A stretch of 64,000 nucleotides of DNA from Chlorops oryzae (GCA_020466095.1 CM035806.1:96704136-96768135); one strand, 5' to 3'. Numbered from the stretch's first letter, positions 44,947 through 56,848 are shown. Notes: generated by a model from the sequence alone, not told the origin. Program-made: numbers and translations.

Positions 44947-46760
44947 AATGCATTGCCACTTTTATTTTTAATTTTGGGAGATTTTCGAGTTCATTACATA
45001 TAAAATATCTACCAAACTCATAAAATGATATGAAAAGCTTGAAAAACATAAAACTAATCAAGGAAACTCAATGTCAAGGAGAAATAGATATTTTTTTTTG
45101 TCCTACCCTGTCTACATAACTTTTTGATCACACTGTTTCAGCAAAAATACTAAATTCTATGTACAATGAAATTCGTAGCCGTAGTCAAAAATGTATGTCA
45201 ATTTATTACAAAATGAACACATTCGTGCACATTGAGCAAAAACATATCGTAATACATTTAATAAACTTTCAATTATGAACTTTTCAAGCAATATAAAAAA
45301 CCGAGCTGACGCCGTGTTTCTTTGATAATTTTCTTGCAAGTGGCATCATAGTGCCACTTTGTGTCTACCCGTATTGTTGTTGGTAGCTTTCTGGTGAAAT
45401 TCTCGAATTTGTTGAAATTCCTATTCCTGCTTAAGGTTTTTGTTGGTAGCTTTTTGGTGAATTTCCCCAATTTCCTTTATGGACCAATGATTCCAGCTAT
45501 CTTTCGTAGACAAGGATCTCTACTCAATCCGTAATACGATTTTTGGCGGCGTTGTCTTGCGTTTGGCAAAAAGTGTATAGGCGGCATTGAGCGGGGAAGT
45601 CGCATACAGCGCTTTTGGTGATGAAAAAGAAATTTCATATATTAGCTCCGAAAAAAACAGCAAATTTTATTCATCTAGAGTTGTCGACGATTTGTTCAAG
45701 TCGTGCACCCATCGTCGAAGACGTTATTTCGGCGCAAAAAAGTGCATGTCCCGCTCAAAAAGGTGCTTGATTATGATCGATATTCGACTATTATCGATGT
45801 TCCACGTTAAAAACATCGTTGTTCTGGCACAATTTTTGCAGTTATAAAATTATCGGCGTAAATGAGCAATAGCATACATTTTTGGCAACATCGAAGTTAT
45901 ATTTCTGTTTAGAATCAGCAATCCTTGTAAGGCTCACAATATTTGCAATATCGATGATTTTCCAACAACGAGCATCCCTACACCTGCCTTCACAAATGCA
46001 CTGGATAGTGAATACCGCTATTGTCAGTGATTGCGAATTTCCAGAATTTTGGCCTAAAAGTATGCATATGAAAAATGCATGACTTGCAGCGTCGGAAACA
46101 TTCAAAATAATTTTCCATGCATACATTTAGGGTGGATTAATTATCAATTTGACTGTTTCTGATTACTTCACTATGAAGTTAGCATTACCAGGGGCTATTT
46201 TCTAAAATAAAAGAGTTTTAAATTTTCTTTTTCTACAACAAATTTACAACAAATTAGCTACAAATTATTAACTAATTTTGATTCCAAAAATTTAAAAATT
46301 TGAGGGTGGTAATGCTAACTTCACAGTGAAGTTAGCATTACCAGGGGTTATTTTCTAAAACAAAAGAGCTACAAATTTTTTTTTTCTACAACAAATTTAC
46401 AACAAATTAGCTACAAATTCATAGCTAGTTTTTAATCTCAACTTTACAAGTGGTAATGCTAAGTTCACAGACATCAATATTTCATACAAATGCTCAATAA
46501 GACAAAAAATGGGGCATACTTTTAGGTCTTACGTAATTAAAACATGGAACGATTTATAAATGAAATATTATATGTAAGCGTAACGAAATTTAATGACATT
46601 TCAATGTAAAAAAAAACATATTTAACATCAATATCTTTCTATGACACACTTTAACTTGGCATGCTTTACTAGAAAAGCGATACAAAAATCGATAAGTCGA
46701 ACTAATTAAAACTAGTTTTGTTTGAGTTTTCGAACTTTTTGACTTTTCGAACTTTTTATA

Positions 46761-48549
46761 GTTTCAATGAAAATCCGAAATTAAATACATTCTGTTGAAA
46801 GTAAGAGAATCATCATGAATTTTTCTCATATATATTTTAGAAAGGATTGCTTTTTCATACTCATTCAAGTGGTAACAGGGCATTTCCACGAAAACGTACC
46901 CTGTGCAACTGCAAAAAAATTTACACTTTAACACATTTTTGTTCTTCTTATTAAAACATATATACATGCATCATTTTTTTCATGTAGAGTAATATTAAAA
47001 AATATGTCTGGTTTGTATACAAATTAATTTTGAAATAGTGCTATTTAAACACATCGCAAACAAAAAAATTATCCCTTTTTTGAGCTTTCGCTACAAGCTG
47101 TTTTTGAATATGTGGCAGCACAAATAGATATCAGCTAAAAAGTATGTCATTTTATCTGGTTTGCAGAAAAAGTAGAATGCTTTAGGTTATATGTTGAAAT
47201 TTTTACAGACGTTTGGAAAATTAACCTAAGACTGTCACGCCCGTTACCGATAAACTACAAACAGTTAAATTATCTTTTAGCAAAAGAATTTAACAAAGTG
47301 TTAACCTGCAGATAGTAAGAAGGTAATTCCGTTTAATAATAAACCGAAACCTAGTTGGAGTTTGTGTGACAGAGATGGCATTTTTAACACTTAAAACGGT
47401 GTCACACCCGTTACTTATTTATTTTTTTGTGTTTATATTTTTGGGCCAATTTACCTTACAGTTCATTTATAGTAAATTATAAATAATAAATTTTAAATAA
47501 TAAATAACATATAATGAATAAATAATTAATAATTAATAAATTATAAGTAATAATAAATAATACAAAATTAATAATAAATAAATAAATAATAAATTAAAAA
47601 AAAAATAAATAAACAAATAAAGAATAAAATTAAATTATATAAATATTAATTAATATAGAAGTTTATTATTTATGTATTAATTAATAGTATATTGTAAATG
47701 TCTTAATTAATACTGTATGCTGACGACTCACACTGATCACCACACACAAAACCTTATTCTCAAAACCTTATTAGCAAAAAAAGTCTATTCAGTAACAGGA
47801 AACCAAAATCGTGTGATAAAAAACCAAAAACTTTTAAAAGCAAGTTATTTAACGGAAAACGAATGAAGCTGTTTTTACGAAAATACTACGTTGATATTTT
47901 TTATAATAGCTACACTCAAATATATTTTAAAAAACTCGTCTTCCTCATATAACTCTTGTTTCAATTTATATTGTCCACACCGTTACTTTTTTCTGTCACA
48001 CCCTTACTTTTGTAAATTGGTATAAAACACATACGAATACCGATACATTATAAGTAANNNNNNNNNNNNNNNNNNNNNNNNNNNNNNNNNNNNNNNNNNN
48101 NNNNNNNNNNNNNNNNNNNNNNNNNNNNNNNNNNNNNNNNNNNNNNNNNNNNNNNNNGATCTGAGACTTCTCACATGCAATGGAAAGATCTCCCCATTGT
48201 TCACGTGTCCTACTACAACGGTTTTTTTATATTTGAAATACTTTTTAAGATACAACCTCTTAAAGTGGTCTGATAACGTTACAAAATTCGCTTTAACGTT
48301 TGTACGGACTCTACAGAATGTAATGTACGGAAAATTCTAAGAAACTTTGCCCAAGAAACCATAGGTCTTAAATGAAAACTGGCCGCTGTTCGACTCAACG
48401 ATTTTTTAATGAATGTGAACGTATGATAAAACATATTCAATTAGTATGGATGAAAAAAACTTGATAGGGAGTATATACCCTAATATAAATGCACAATATA
48501 ATACATATTAAGGTGGCCCTTTGTTGTATGGGGGATTTTAAAACTCATA
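46761..48549. other. no gene recognised; very AT-rich segment
   Basis: 47455-47690 is almost pure A/T (AATA/TAAT runs). No terminal repeats were found. The assembly gap lies inside. Confidence 0.5.
48058..48157. other. assembly gap (100 N)
   Basis: Exactly 100 N, a scaffold join of arbitrary length. Confidence 0.99.
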
Positions 48550-48551
48550 TA

Positions 48552-49838
48552 TTAGGTGTAGTAAAAAGAAATCCATTATTTTTCCAATAGATGGCGTTAT
48601 TTATCTGCATCTCGCGTTGTATAAGTCCGATCGTGTTCCGCTAGGGGGCATTAGAAAGATGACAGTTCCTACTAAAAAATCTTTTTTGACACTTTTTTGA
48701 TTGATTGATTCAGTTTTGTTTGAGAGCTTGTCAAAGATGGACATCAGCAAAGAGAAAATTCGCTACATTTTACAGTTTTTCTTCGATAAGGGAGAAAACG
48801 CAACCAGGCGTCTGAAAATGTGAATACCGTTTTTGGACCTGATACTGTAATAGCCAATCATGCGCAATTTTGGTTTCGTCGATTCCGTTCCGGTAACTTC
48901 GATGTCAAGGATGCACCACGCACTGGAAGGCCAATTGTCGAAAATGTCGATAAAATCATGGAAATTATCGAGTCCGACCGTCATGTTAGCACTGTTTCGA
49001 TTGCAAAAGAGCTAAAGATTGCACAAAAAACCGTTTGGAACCATTTGAATAAGGCTGGATACACAAAGAAGCTCGGTGTATGGGTGTCACACGAGTTAAC
49101 GCAAAAAAACCTCATAGACCGAATTTCCATCTGCGAATCGCTGCTGAACCGCAACAAAATCGACCCATTTCTGAAGCGGTTGGTGACTGGTGATGAAAAG
49201 TGGGTCACTTACGACAACGTCAAGCGAAAACGGTCGAGGTCGAAACACGGTGAACCGGCGGAAACGGTGGCCAAGCCAGGATTGACGGCCAGGAAGGTTT
49301 TGCTGTGTGTTTGGTGGGATTGGCAGGGAATTATCTACTATGAGCTGCTCCCATACGGCAAAACTCTTAACTCGGAACTCTACTGTCAACAATTGGACCG
49401 TCTGAAGGAAGCAATCGCCCATAAGCGGCCAGCTTTGGCCAATAGGAGAGGAATTGTGTTTCATCAGGACAACGCCAGGCCACACACATCGATAGTGACT
49501 CGCCAGAAGCTCCGGGAGTTTGGTTGGGAGGTTCTTCTGCATCCATCTTATAGTCCGGACCTGGCACCAAGTGATTACCATCTGTTCCTGTCCATGGCGA
49601 ACAATTTTGCTGGTGAAACATTCGCTTCAAGAGAGGCTTCTGAAATTCGACTGTTTCAATTTTTTGCTAATAGGAACGAGGGCTTCTATGAGAGAGGCAT
49701 AATGAAATTACCTTTAAAATGGCAACAAGTTATCGAACAAAACGGCGCATATTTGACCTAAATCGGGTCATTCTAACTATCTTAAATAAAGCCCTCAAAT
49801 TAATGCAAAAATAATGGATTTCTTTTTACTACACCTAA
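48552..49838 (+). mobile_element. mariner 2, full length, different subfamily
   Basis: 1287 bp with perfect 32-bp inverted ends (TTAGGTGTAGTAAAAAGAAA... at 48552-48583, complement at 49807-49838) and TA at 48550-48551 and 49839-49840. One transposase on the plus strand, frameshifted near its start. Ends and protein clearly differ from mariner 1. The protein resembles the mellifera/cecropia-type mariners, by memory of those families. Perfect ends argue for recent movement. Confidence 0.95.
48737..49761 (+). pseudogene. mariner 2 transposase, one-base frameshift near the start
   Basis: A DD34D transposase. From 48820 the frame is open for 313 residues (first codon GTG) and ends at 49761. It shows the helix-turn-helix region (about 1-85), WVSHEL (88-93) in place of the usual WVPHEL, and catalytic aspartates in VTGDEKW (D125), FHQDNARPH (D217) and YSPDLAPSD (D252), with 34 residues between the last two. 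The ATG at 48737 starts MDISKEKIRYILQFFFDKGE, in a different frame: the two starts are 83 bases apart, so one base was lost near 48801-48808. The initial 28 codons plus 313 would give about 341 residues, normal for the family. Otherwise intact. Confidence 0.93.
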
Positions 49839-49840
49839 TA

Positions 49841-50970
49841 TTTGGGCCTCCGGCAACGGATTCATGTTTGAAATAATAATAAATTTTTGTTTTCGTTCTA
49901 GAAATCCTCAATCGGAAATCGTTTGGTGGGGTCACATCGTCCTTAACGTCCTGTAAAAATTGAAAAAATCCATGAAAAGCTTTATAACTGTCCCAGAGTC
50001 GCTCCTAGAGGTCTTACGACCAGCCACCAGGAACCAGCTTTAAATAAAATATTTAAGAAAAAAATTTTTCAAATCAAAATTATATATTGTTTTTTTTCGA
50101 ATTAACTTTTCCTTTTCTTGCAAAAATACTAAACAAAAAATGTATCTGCTTGCGATTGTTGTTCTTGTTGTAATATTGATATCACCTTGTTAAATGGTTT
50201 AGACGTCTACAGATTCTCACTTTCTTAACCGATCTTAAAACTATGAAGAAAAAAGTCTTAGAAGATTTTATTGAGTGATAATTTGTTCAAATCGATTGAT
50301 GCGTCGTCAAGCTCTGCTCTAAAATACTCACATAAAAAATTATTTTTCATGCACTAGTATTTTTGTCATGTTGTCGCCCCGAAGCATATAGAACTATACA
50401 TAGGTCTATCTATTCTTCTTCCTAATCCCTGAAATGTGTTAGAGCTACGCTGCTTCAACATAGCCATATAGCATGAGGAAAAGAGAAGCATGCCATGGCA
50501 GCGAAATCTTTAGCTCTGCCCTGGTAAAAAAGAAAAAATCTTCGCATGACCACAGAAATTGTTGGTCTGCAAATTAATTCTTCATGCAAAAATTTTTTCA
50601 AAAACATTTTTAAGTTCTTGAGAACATTTTTTTGAGTGTATGTTAATTGACATCAATAATATATAATAATAAAAACACTTTCACAAATATTTTTTAAAGT
50701 ATTCTTTTCGTGTTAAGAAGGCCAAAGTCCATAAGAAAACTGCATTTAGTTGTCCTTAAAAAAAAAAAATATATTATATGTCATTTTATATATATTTTTC
50801 AGTGAAAGTCCACCCTGATGATGTGTTTTCGAACCAAGAAAACGAAATATCGGTGAAACAATAAAGAATCTAAATATGATATATGACCTCAAGCTCGACT
50901 AAATTTCATGATATTGAATTAAAAAAGGTCGATAATACAAACTAAATTAAGAAAAAAAATAAAAATAAAT
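49841..50970. other. no gene recognised; repeat fragments
   Basis: 49980-50000 contains CAGAGTCGCTCCTAGAG, inverse of part of the tandem unit at 28021-28510. The ~126-bp hairpin repeat lies at 50402-50526. The rest is AT-rich. Confidence 0.5.
50402..50526. repeat. ~126-bp hairpin repeat, copy 2
   Basis: Same direction and near-identical to 44821-44946, which sits in the spacer of the foldback element. The presence of a copy outside shows the spacer carries an independent repeat. Confidence 0.6.
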
Positions 50971-50973
50971 TTA

Positions 50974-51430
50974 TAGGGCATTTACATATACGTTTTAGCG
51001 CTCCTCGTTTAAACTAAAACGACTAAGTCAAAACGGGGTGTTTACACATGCACATGTCGTTTTGTCATTTTGTGGTTATCTTTTGTTTGCCCATCACGTG
51101 AAATATGAGTGAATATTGTAATTAAGAAAAGAAGCAATTATTGAAATTGTGTTCGTTTTCTACATTGGTTGTGGAAACAACCTCACAATTTTTAAATTAG
51201 AAATTTCAATTACCATATGTTTTGCATTTTTATAGTGATGACACTCAAATTTCGATATTTTTATCAGTTATAAACAGGACTTATCTTGTTTAGCTACTTG
51301 TTTTAAATTAAAACAGGAAAGTTTCTCGTTTTAGTTTTGTACGATAAAACGGGAAAAATCTAAGTTGTTTTAGAGCTAAAACGGGCAAAGTTACTAAAAC
51401 GCGAATAAAACGGCATATTTAAACGGCCTA
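50974..51430 (+). mobile_element. TWA-site MITE, copy 3
   Basis: 457 bp, same direction as 9310-9767, flanked by TTA at 50971-50973 and 51431-51433. Ends TAGGGCATTTACATATACG and CGGCCTA. Confidence 0.85.
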
Positions 51431-51450
51431 TTAGTTTTTAGAAAACCAAT

Positions 51451-51579
51451 GAACGAAGAAACTTTCTAGCACTAACCCAAATCATAAAAATAAGGGATCA
51501 CATGTACATACATATATACAAATATATATGGTCCCTTATTTTTATGATTTGGCTTAGTGCTAGGAAAGTTCTTTCATTC
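51451..51579. repeat. ~129-bp hairpin with ~45-bp stem
   Basis: Left arm includes AACTTTCTAGCACTAACCCA and ATCATAAAAATAAGGGA; right arm TCCCTTATTTTTATGAT and TTAGTGCTAGGAAAGTT. Only a few mismatches over about 45 bp; the loop is about 30 bp of TACATACATA-type sequence. It starts 20 bp after a TWA MITE. A miniature element or a small-RNA-type hairpin are both possible. Confidence 0.75.
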
Positions 51580-53875
51580 TTGCAATATAAACCCCCAAAA
51601 CCTTTACACTGTTCCAAGCCATAAAAGCCACCATTCTATATTGTATTTTTTTTTTTTTTCAATTTTTATTTCTATGCAAAAGTATGGTTGCTGCCTTTAT
51701 TGGGGTGAAATTTAAAAAGAATAGTCGTCCCAGGATACGTAGGAAACGTAGAAAAAAGGAAATATATATACACACCGACGCATGCACATGAATAAGACGA
51801 CGCTCTGCAAACACTAAAATACAAAGATTATTGGGCAGGGAGTGTGGGAGTTCCACAGAAGAAGAGAATCGGTGGTGGCAAACGAAGAGGGTTCTTAGCT
51901 AGAGAAAAAGGAAAAGAAAGCGAAAGAAGTATGGCGTCTACGCTGCGACTTATTATTTTCGCCCGAACTTTTTGTATGCCGAGCTTTTGCTTTTGATTCG
52001 AAATGGGTGGCATCTATGAATTAATGAGAGAACTTGTGCACGATGAGGAAAAGTTTCAAATTAGTCTTAACCTTCTGCAACACTCCCACACCACCCCACA
52101 AAACCCCACTTCACTTCACTTCACACCAATCCGCTCCACTCCACCTTATTTGACACTGCCGCTTTTATGAATTCGTATTATTTTTCGTATGCGAAGCATA
52201 AAAATTCGTTACAAAGTACAGTAGCCTCCAACATCTTTGGAGAACAATGTTAAGTAAATGAAGGCGAAAATCAAACAATAATACCATAATTTTGAATTAA
52301 AATTTTTTGTCGTAAAAACCGAAGCCAAATCGAAACGTTGCGGAAAAGCAGATGTTCTTTACATACATACATACGAGTATCTACAATGTGTATGTGTTTA
52401 GCTTTCAAAGGTGGCATACGGAAATTATGCAAATCACGAAGTGAACTTATCGTGCTATTTCCAATTTTAAATAATTTAAAAAAAACAGGGTTGAAAACAC
52501 ACAATATTTTCGAAAAAGTAGAGAAAAATCTGCTCAGGAATATAGAGCGAACATTAACAATAAACATTCAAGAAGGACAAAACTGACCGTGTGTCCGGTT
52601 TCATGAGCGCGCGTAAAAGGATACTGGCAAACAAGTTTCCGTTCCCATGGATAAAAAAAAAAAAACACATTTATACGTTTGCGACAAAGACGACTGACCG
52701 TCAGAACAAAACCGGACATCGGATTTACCGTGAAGGAACGAAAGAAAAATGCCGAACTGACCAACACTCTAGTCAACACAACGGAGGAGGAACAATGCAT
52801 TCCGAACTTAAAGAAATCATCCTTTTCTTTGCTTTGCGCGGCGGCACAGCGTTATTGCCCTGCCAAACAAGCTTGACCAGTCAAATGGTCAAATCTTTTG
52901 AAATTCCTAATCTTGCGTTATCGTAATGATTGGCCTTGCAACCCCTCCGAAGACATTTAGAACTCAAAGAATAAAATTCTGAACTAATCCCTCGAAGAAG
53001 ACTTGAGAAAAAAATCAGATTCTACTTTATAAAATACAGTAGACACTCAGAAAAGGTAACCCGGTTTTTTTTTTTTTTTTTGTTTTTTTTGGACCTGTGA
53101 AGCTTTCTGATTTGTAAACTTTTTAAGGACATAATAGGAGAAAAATTGTTTTAATTGCAATGCCGTTTAGAAATACCAAATTCCATTTTTAGACGATTTC
53201 GGTTTGATTGATGTTAATACCCTTGTTACATGCCGTGACGAACTTTTTTTTTTTTTACCAAAAATCGGTACAAATACCGGAATGGCATGTGAAAAATCGG
53301 GACACATAAAAGAAAGAAAAGAATACCATCAAATATGTATTTTATTTATTCGACTAATAATTTTGTTTTTTTATTTATACAGAAATTGCAATAAATATAT
53401 TAAAATATACAGCAACTTATATCAACTGTTAGCTATAGCAACAGGGGCCTTAAGCTCTCGACTAATAATGATTTAATGTTTTCGGAGATCTTTGCCATCC
53501 TAGGCGTAGCAAACTGGGTAGTGGAAAGTAGTTGGCGGGGTAAGAACATAGGAATCTCCAGTGACAAAAAAAAAACGGGTCCTCAATTTCGGATCTCAAA
53601 AACCCTAGCAATTTCGAATATTCTTCTCTTAAAAATAAAAATTAAAATTTTTTTTTTCATTCAAATAAAATCATTATTTCCTATTTTGATTTTTGAATGT
53701 ATATTTATCAGTTGAACTGAATTTTCTACTAATTTCGGTTGAGCTTTTATTTTATTTTGTCAGTGGTAAAATTCGGTAAAAAATCCGGTACATATTGGCA
53801 AAATCGTTAAATTTCGAAGCTTCGGTACACCGATATCAAAATTCGGTACAATACCGGAAAAATCGGTACAGCTGG
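51580..53875. other. no gene recognised; CGGTA-rich blocks at the right
   Basis: 51750-52930 has more balanced composition with overlapping short frames on both strands, none with a known domain. 53250-53880 contains repeated ATCGGTACA/ACCGGTA-type motifs at both edges (53258-53280, 53765-53870), likely another element whose ends I could not fix. Confidence 0.35.
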
Positions 53876-54124
53876 TCACGTAATTTATACTCCAGCACCA
53901 GGTGAAAGGAACCTTGTAATACAAAATAAGTACTTGATGAAAAATATTTAATATGGAGCTATCAATATATTTATTCTAAGGAACATTATTGAGTCTGGGT
54001 TTTTACGTTTCAATCTTCTTTTGTGGTTACTTGTATCCAATAACCTAGTAGCTTTTTCGTTCGTGTGTTGGCCAAGTCCTTTATGATGAGCCGATTTCGT
54101 TGTTGCGTTTGCTATAGTTGGTAT

Positions 54125-54592
54125 TAGGGATGCTCGATACCGATACGATAATATCGAGTATCGATACTTTCATTGCAATATATCGCGAAACCAATATCGG
54201 TATTCTTCTTTCGATACTAGATAGCATAAGATACTACAAGTGACACTTGGCTATGGCGGGAAAAAATCACCGAGTTGGGTGAGGGGAGGTGGAAAATTTG
54301 TATGGAACATGGACTTTCACCACACAGTTTGGACATTCAACCAAAGCAATACAGCCGCAATAAAGTTTAGACTTTCACCAAAACGCTTGTACGTACATAT
54401 GTATATCGACTAATCTCTCTGTCGCATTCGCTCTTATGTATTCTTATCAAACCTGTATTGAGGCCTTTGTTGAGTCAATTGTTGACCGTTTTTCATCTAA
54501 TTTCTCATTTTGTTTTAAATAAAAAGAATTGTATTTCAATTTAATTCTTATAATTCTAAATTGAATTTGATTTCTTTTGATACGCATCCCTA
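54125..54592. mobile_element. hAT-like MITE, TAGGGATGC ends, inside the LINE
   Basis: 468 bp with inverted ends TAGGGATGC and GCATCCCTA and a perfect 8-bp duplication GTTGGTAT (54117-54124, 54593-54600). The left subterminal 110 bp carry about nine CGATA/TATCG motifs. The ends resemble those at 34807-35439, suggesting one family. The LINE protein resumes in register across it. No coding. Confidence 0.85.
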
Positions 54593-55433
54593 GTTGGTAT
54601 ATTGAGGATGTGGTGAAGATCAAAATTTTGGACGTATCAGGGGGCGTTAACTATTAAGCGGAATTATGGCTTTATTTCGATTTTTGGCACATCCTCAAAG
54701 CTGCGCGCCATACATCAAGACAGGATTGAGCACGTGCTTATAAATAGCAAGTTTGCAATGCACTGGCAACGTCGAGTTCCTTCCTATCAGTCACTGAATA
54801 TTGCGTAGCCTGTGATCCATTACGCTTTTCTTTATTTTTTTATTTTAATATGCTCCTTCCATGTGAGCTTAGTGTCTAGGATCATACCGTGGTACTTCGC
54901 TGTATTGGAGTAGGGGGTATTTGCGAACCAAACATATTGATTGGAATATATGAGACGTTTTCTTCGAAAAGATTATATGTATTGATTTTGCAGTATTAAG
55001 AGCAAATTTCCATTATCTTGTCCAATCTTCGAGTTTCTTGACTGTGTTTTGTAGTTGCAAAGCTGAAAAATGATTCAGCAGCATTAAGTACTGCTGTATC
55101 GTTTGCAAACGCGTCTAATATTGATTTTTTTTGGTACCGGTATACCAAAGGTGTGGAGGAAATACAGAGATCAGAGAAGAAATGTTCATACTTGATGCGG
55201 AAAAAAGGTCAGACAAGAACGATTACAAGATATCGCAATAGTTCCCTGAGAGTATTGGTTTTTAAGTTTTCGATAAGCCTGGATTCCAGACATCAGCAAA
55301 AGCCTGGGGCGCGTCGAGAAACACGGTGAAAAATGTTTTTCTCTTCAAGACATTTTTTAATTATGGTTATTAGTCTATGTTTTTGCTCCGCTGTTTAATG
55401 CTTAGCTCTGAAACCAAGATGGTGTGGTGGTAT

Positions 55434-56011
55434 GGTAGGTAGGTAGGTTGCAGTGGCAGCTGTTGCTCACGTAGGCACTGTAGGTAGGCCCATTGTGATA
55501 CCATAAGAATGACACTTACCCTTTGGTATTTAGTGAGGAAGCCAATTAGACCTCCGAATGAACCGAGCGATGTCTCCGACTCTGATTTCAGTGAGCCCGG
55601 TGAGGCTGATGAAGAAGGAGTACCCTAATGAGGACAATCTACTTCTAGACAAGGCCGGGCATTGACACATGAGGTGAAGGATAGATTCTTCCTCCTCCTC
55701 TGAGCGGCAGCTTCGGTAAAAATCATTGCATGGAACACCAAGTCTTGTTGCATGTCTGCCGAAAAGGCAGTGACCGGTGATTATTGAAACCGTTTGGTAA
55801 ATGGAGATGATGCTTAGTCCTACTAGTTCCCTGGAACATCTCTTATTCAAAGGCGGCCAGATTTGTCTAGTGACCTTGCAGGAGTCTTCTGCAACCCAGC
55901 GTTCGTTCGCCAGGTTGAGATAGCTTTGTTTTATAATCAGTTTCACTGTTGCCAGTGGAACCCCTACATTGGAAAAGGAGACATCTGAAAGCAATGTACC
56001 CATATTAGCAA
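55434..56011 (-). mobile_element. 5'-truncated LINE (LOA/I-type 3' end) nested in the Jockey-like LINE
   Basis: 578 bp flanked by a perfect 12-bp duplication GTGTGGTGGTAT (55422-55433, 56012-56023). On the minus strand it starts within an open frame, ends at a stop at 55530, and then has a ~96-bp 3' UTR with TGGTATCACAATGGGCC, a hairpin and a TACC-repeat tail. 5' truncation, a target duplication and a simple-repeat tail are the marks of target-primed reverse transcription. The tail is shared with the SINE at 11663-11906. Confidence 0.9.
55530..56011 (-). CDS. C-terminal end of LINE ORF2 (partial)
   Basis: An open frame continuing to a stop, 157 residues from its first ATG at 56003. It includes SIITGHCLFGRHATRLGVP, then a Cys/His pattern CRSCRSEEEEESILHLMCQC typical of the region after the RNase H domain in LOA/I-type LINEs, then ALSRSRLSSLG. 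The reverse transcriptase and endonuclease are absent because the copy is 5'-truncated, so it is a fragment without enzymatic function. The unbroken frame suggests a younger insertion than its host LINE. Confidence 0.75.
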
Positions 56012-56275
56012 GTGTGGTGGTATAATGTTAAGCTTTCGATAATACGCTTAAGGAGTCGTTAAAGCAATTTTTCGAAAACTTTGGACATCGTTGGCAATAG
56101 TGAAAATACTCTATACGATGAAACTTCATGGTGAGGCTTGCTTGGCTTCAAAACCTTAAACACCTCTTTCCAACAGGAAGGTACATATTTTAAAGCGAAA
56201 GAAACGTTTATTATTTCAGTTAACCTAGCAATGACCTTCTGTGTTATATTTTAGAACATCTGGTGCTTTTTTGTT

Positions 56276-56846
56276 TTTCATTTCTTTTTTAGTTTTAGTT
56301 TTGATTTTTGAAATAATAAAAGAAATATTTAAAGATTTAATAACACGTAGCATTTACAGCAACAAGAACATTTTGCATGCTTGGAGAACGACGTTTGGAT
56401 CAAAGATTGTCTGGTGTGGTGCTGCAAAAACTGCTCGAAGTGCTTTCAGCATAACTCAAGAACTAGTGCAAAAGGTTTCGTCTAGAGTTCTGACATGCTT
56501 TCATAATTCTTTAATTAATTTCTTTACAAGCGATTGGCCGAAACGATTAGCAATGGACGAGTGACATTTTTGGTTAGTGATTTTGTGGAATTGATATGAT
56601 TTCATAAAAACATCAAGCAATGCGAGTCAAATCGAATTTAACAACATCGATATGTACATACTTCATATTGGTTAATTTCGATTGTTTTTGCGTTTAATCG
56701 TTTCTTGCGAACATTTAAAGACCGAAAATTGACACAAAACGAAACAAAAAACTGAACTTTTAAGCGTTTCCTGTGGAGGCGGCAGACTCGTTAACTTTTC
56801 CATAGGTTTTACTTTATTGAGTGCTTACTTTTGTGAGTGAAAAGTG
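56276..56846. other. no gene recognised
   Basis: One 107-residue frame at 56241-56564 overlaps the LINE edge and has no recognised domain. The rest is ordinary AT-rich sequence. Confidence 0.4.
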
Positions 56847-56848
56847 TA

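Larger units (their letters stand above)
43362..46474. mobile_element. 3.1-kb foldback-type element with 1-kb inverted arms
   Basis: Left arm 43362-44361, right arm 45473-46474, near-identical reverse complements differing by a few indels. Outer tip ATGTCTGTGAACTTAGC on both sides. A 9-bp duplication CAATATTTC lies at 43353-43361 and 46475-46483, and the same site occurs once in repeat X (24666-24674). Each arm starts with subrepeats of about 130 bp that carry GGTAATGCTAACTTCA, one forming a palindrome at 43493-43529. The spacer holds a small hairpin repeat (44821-44946). No transposase is recognised. A 9-bp duplication is seen with Foldback and Mutator-like elements. Confidence 0.85.
41885..46760 (+). 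repeat. dispersed repeat X, second copy, carrying two nested elements
   Basis: Counterpart of 23785-24755. It starts after a CACAGTGG end at 41885. The host repeat is split by a Helentron-like element (42016-43038) and by the long-TIR element (43362-46474). Removing both leaves about 740 bp alignable to the uninterrupted copy, although the second block is inverted between the two loci. After 46680 a pogo-like fragment (GATAAGTCGAACTAATTAAA, about 46690) follows. Confidence 0.65.
53950..56275 (-). pseudogene. Jockey-like LINE remnant (ORF2 reverse transcriptase), twice interrupted
   Basis: Read from right to left. 56275-56024 gives LTEIINVSFALKYVPSCWKE and YRVFSLLPTMSKVFEKLL (reverse-transcriptase fingers). 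It resumes after the inserted LINE (55421 down) with HLGFRAKH, VFLDAPQAFADVWNPGL and FANDTAVL at 55109-55086; in this box the first catalytic Asp is Asn. Next come NTVKKLEDWTR and, after a shift, KYHGMILDTKLTWKEHI, then LPVHCKLAIYKHVLNPVLMY. After a hAT-like insert (54125-54592) the C-terminus continues with HHKGLGQHTNEKATRLLD. Many stops, shifts and one deletion near 55140: dead. The order matches Jockey-clade ORF2. No endonuclease part remains. Confidence 0.85.

Noticed and set aside
43710..46126. duplicate 91-94 residue frames starting MYAWKIILNVSD as a gene family
   Set aside because: They are the same segment in the two inverted arms of one element, so their identity does not show selection on protein.
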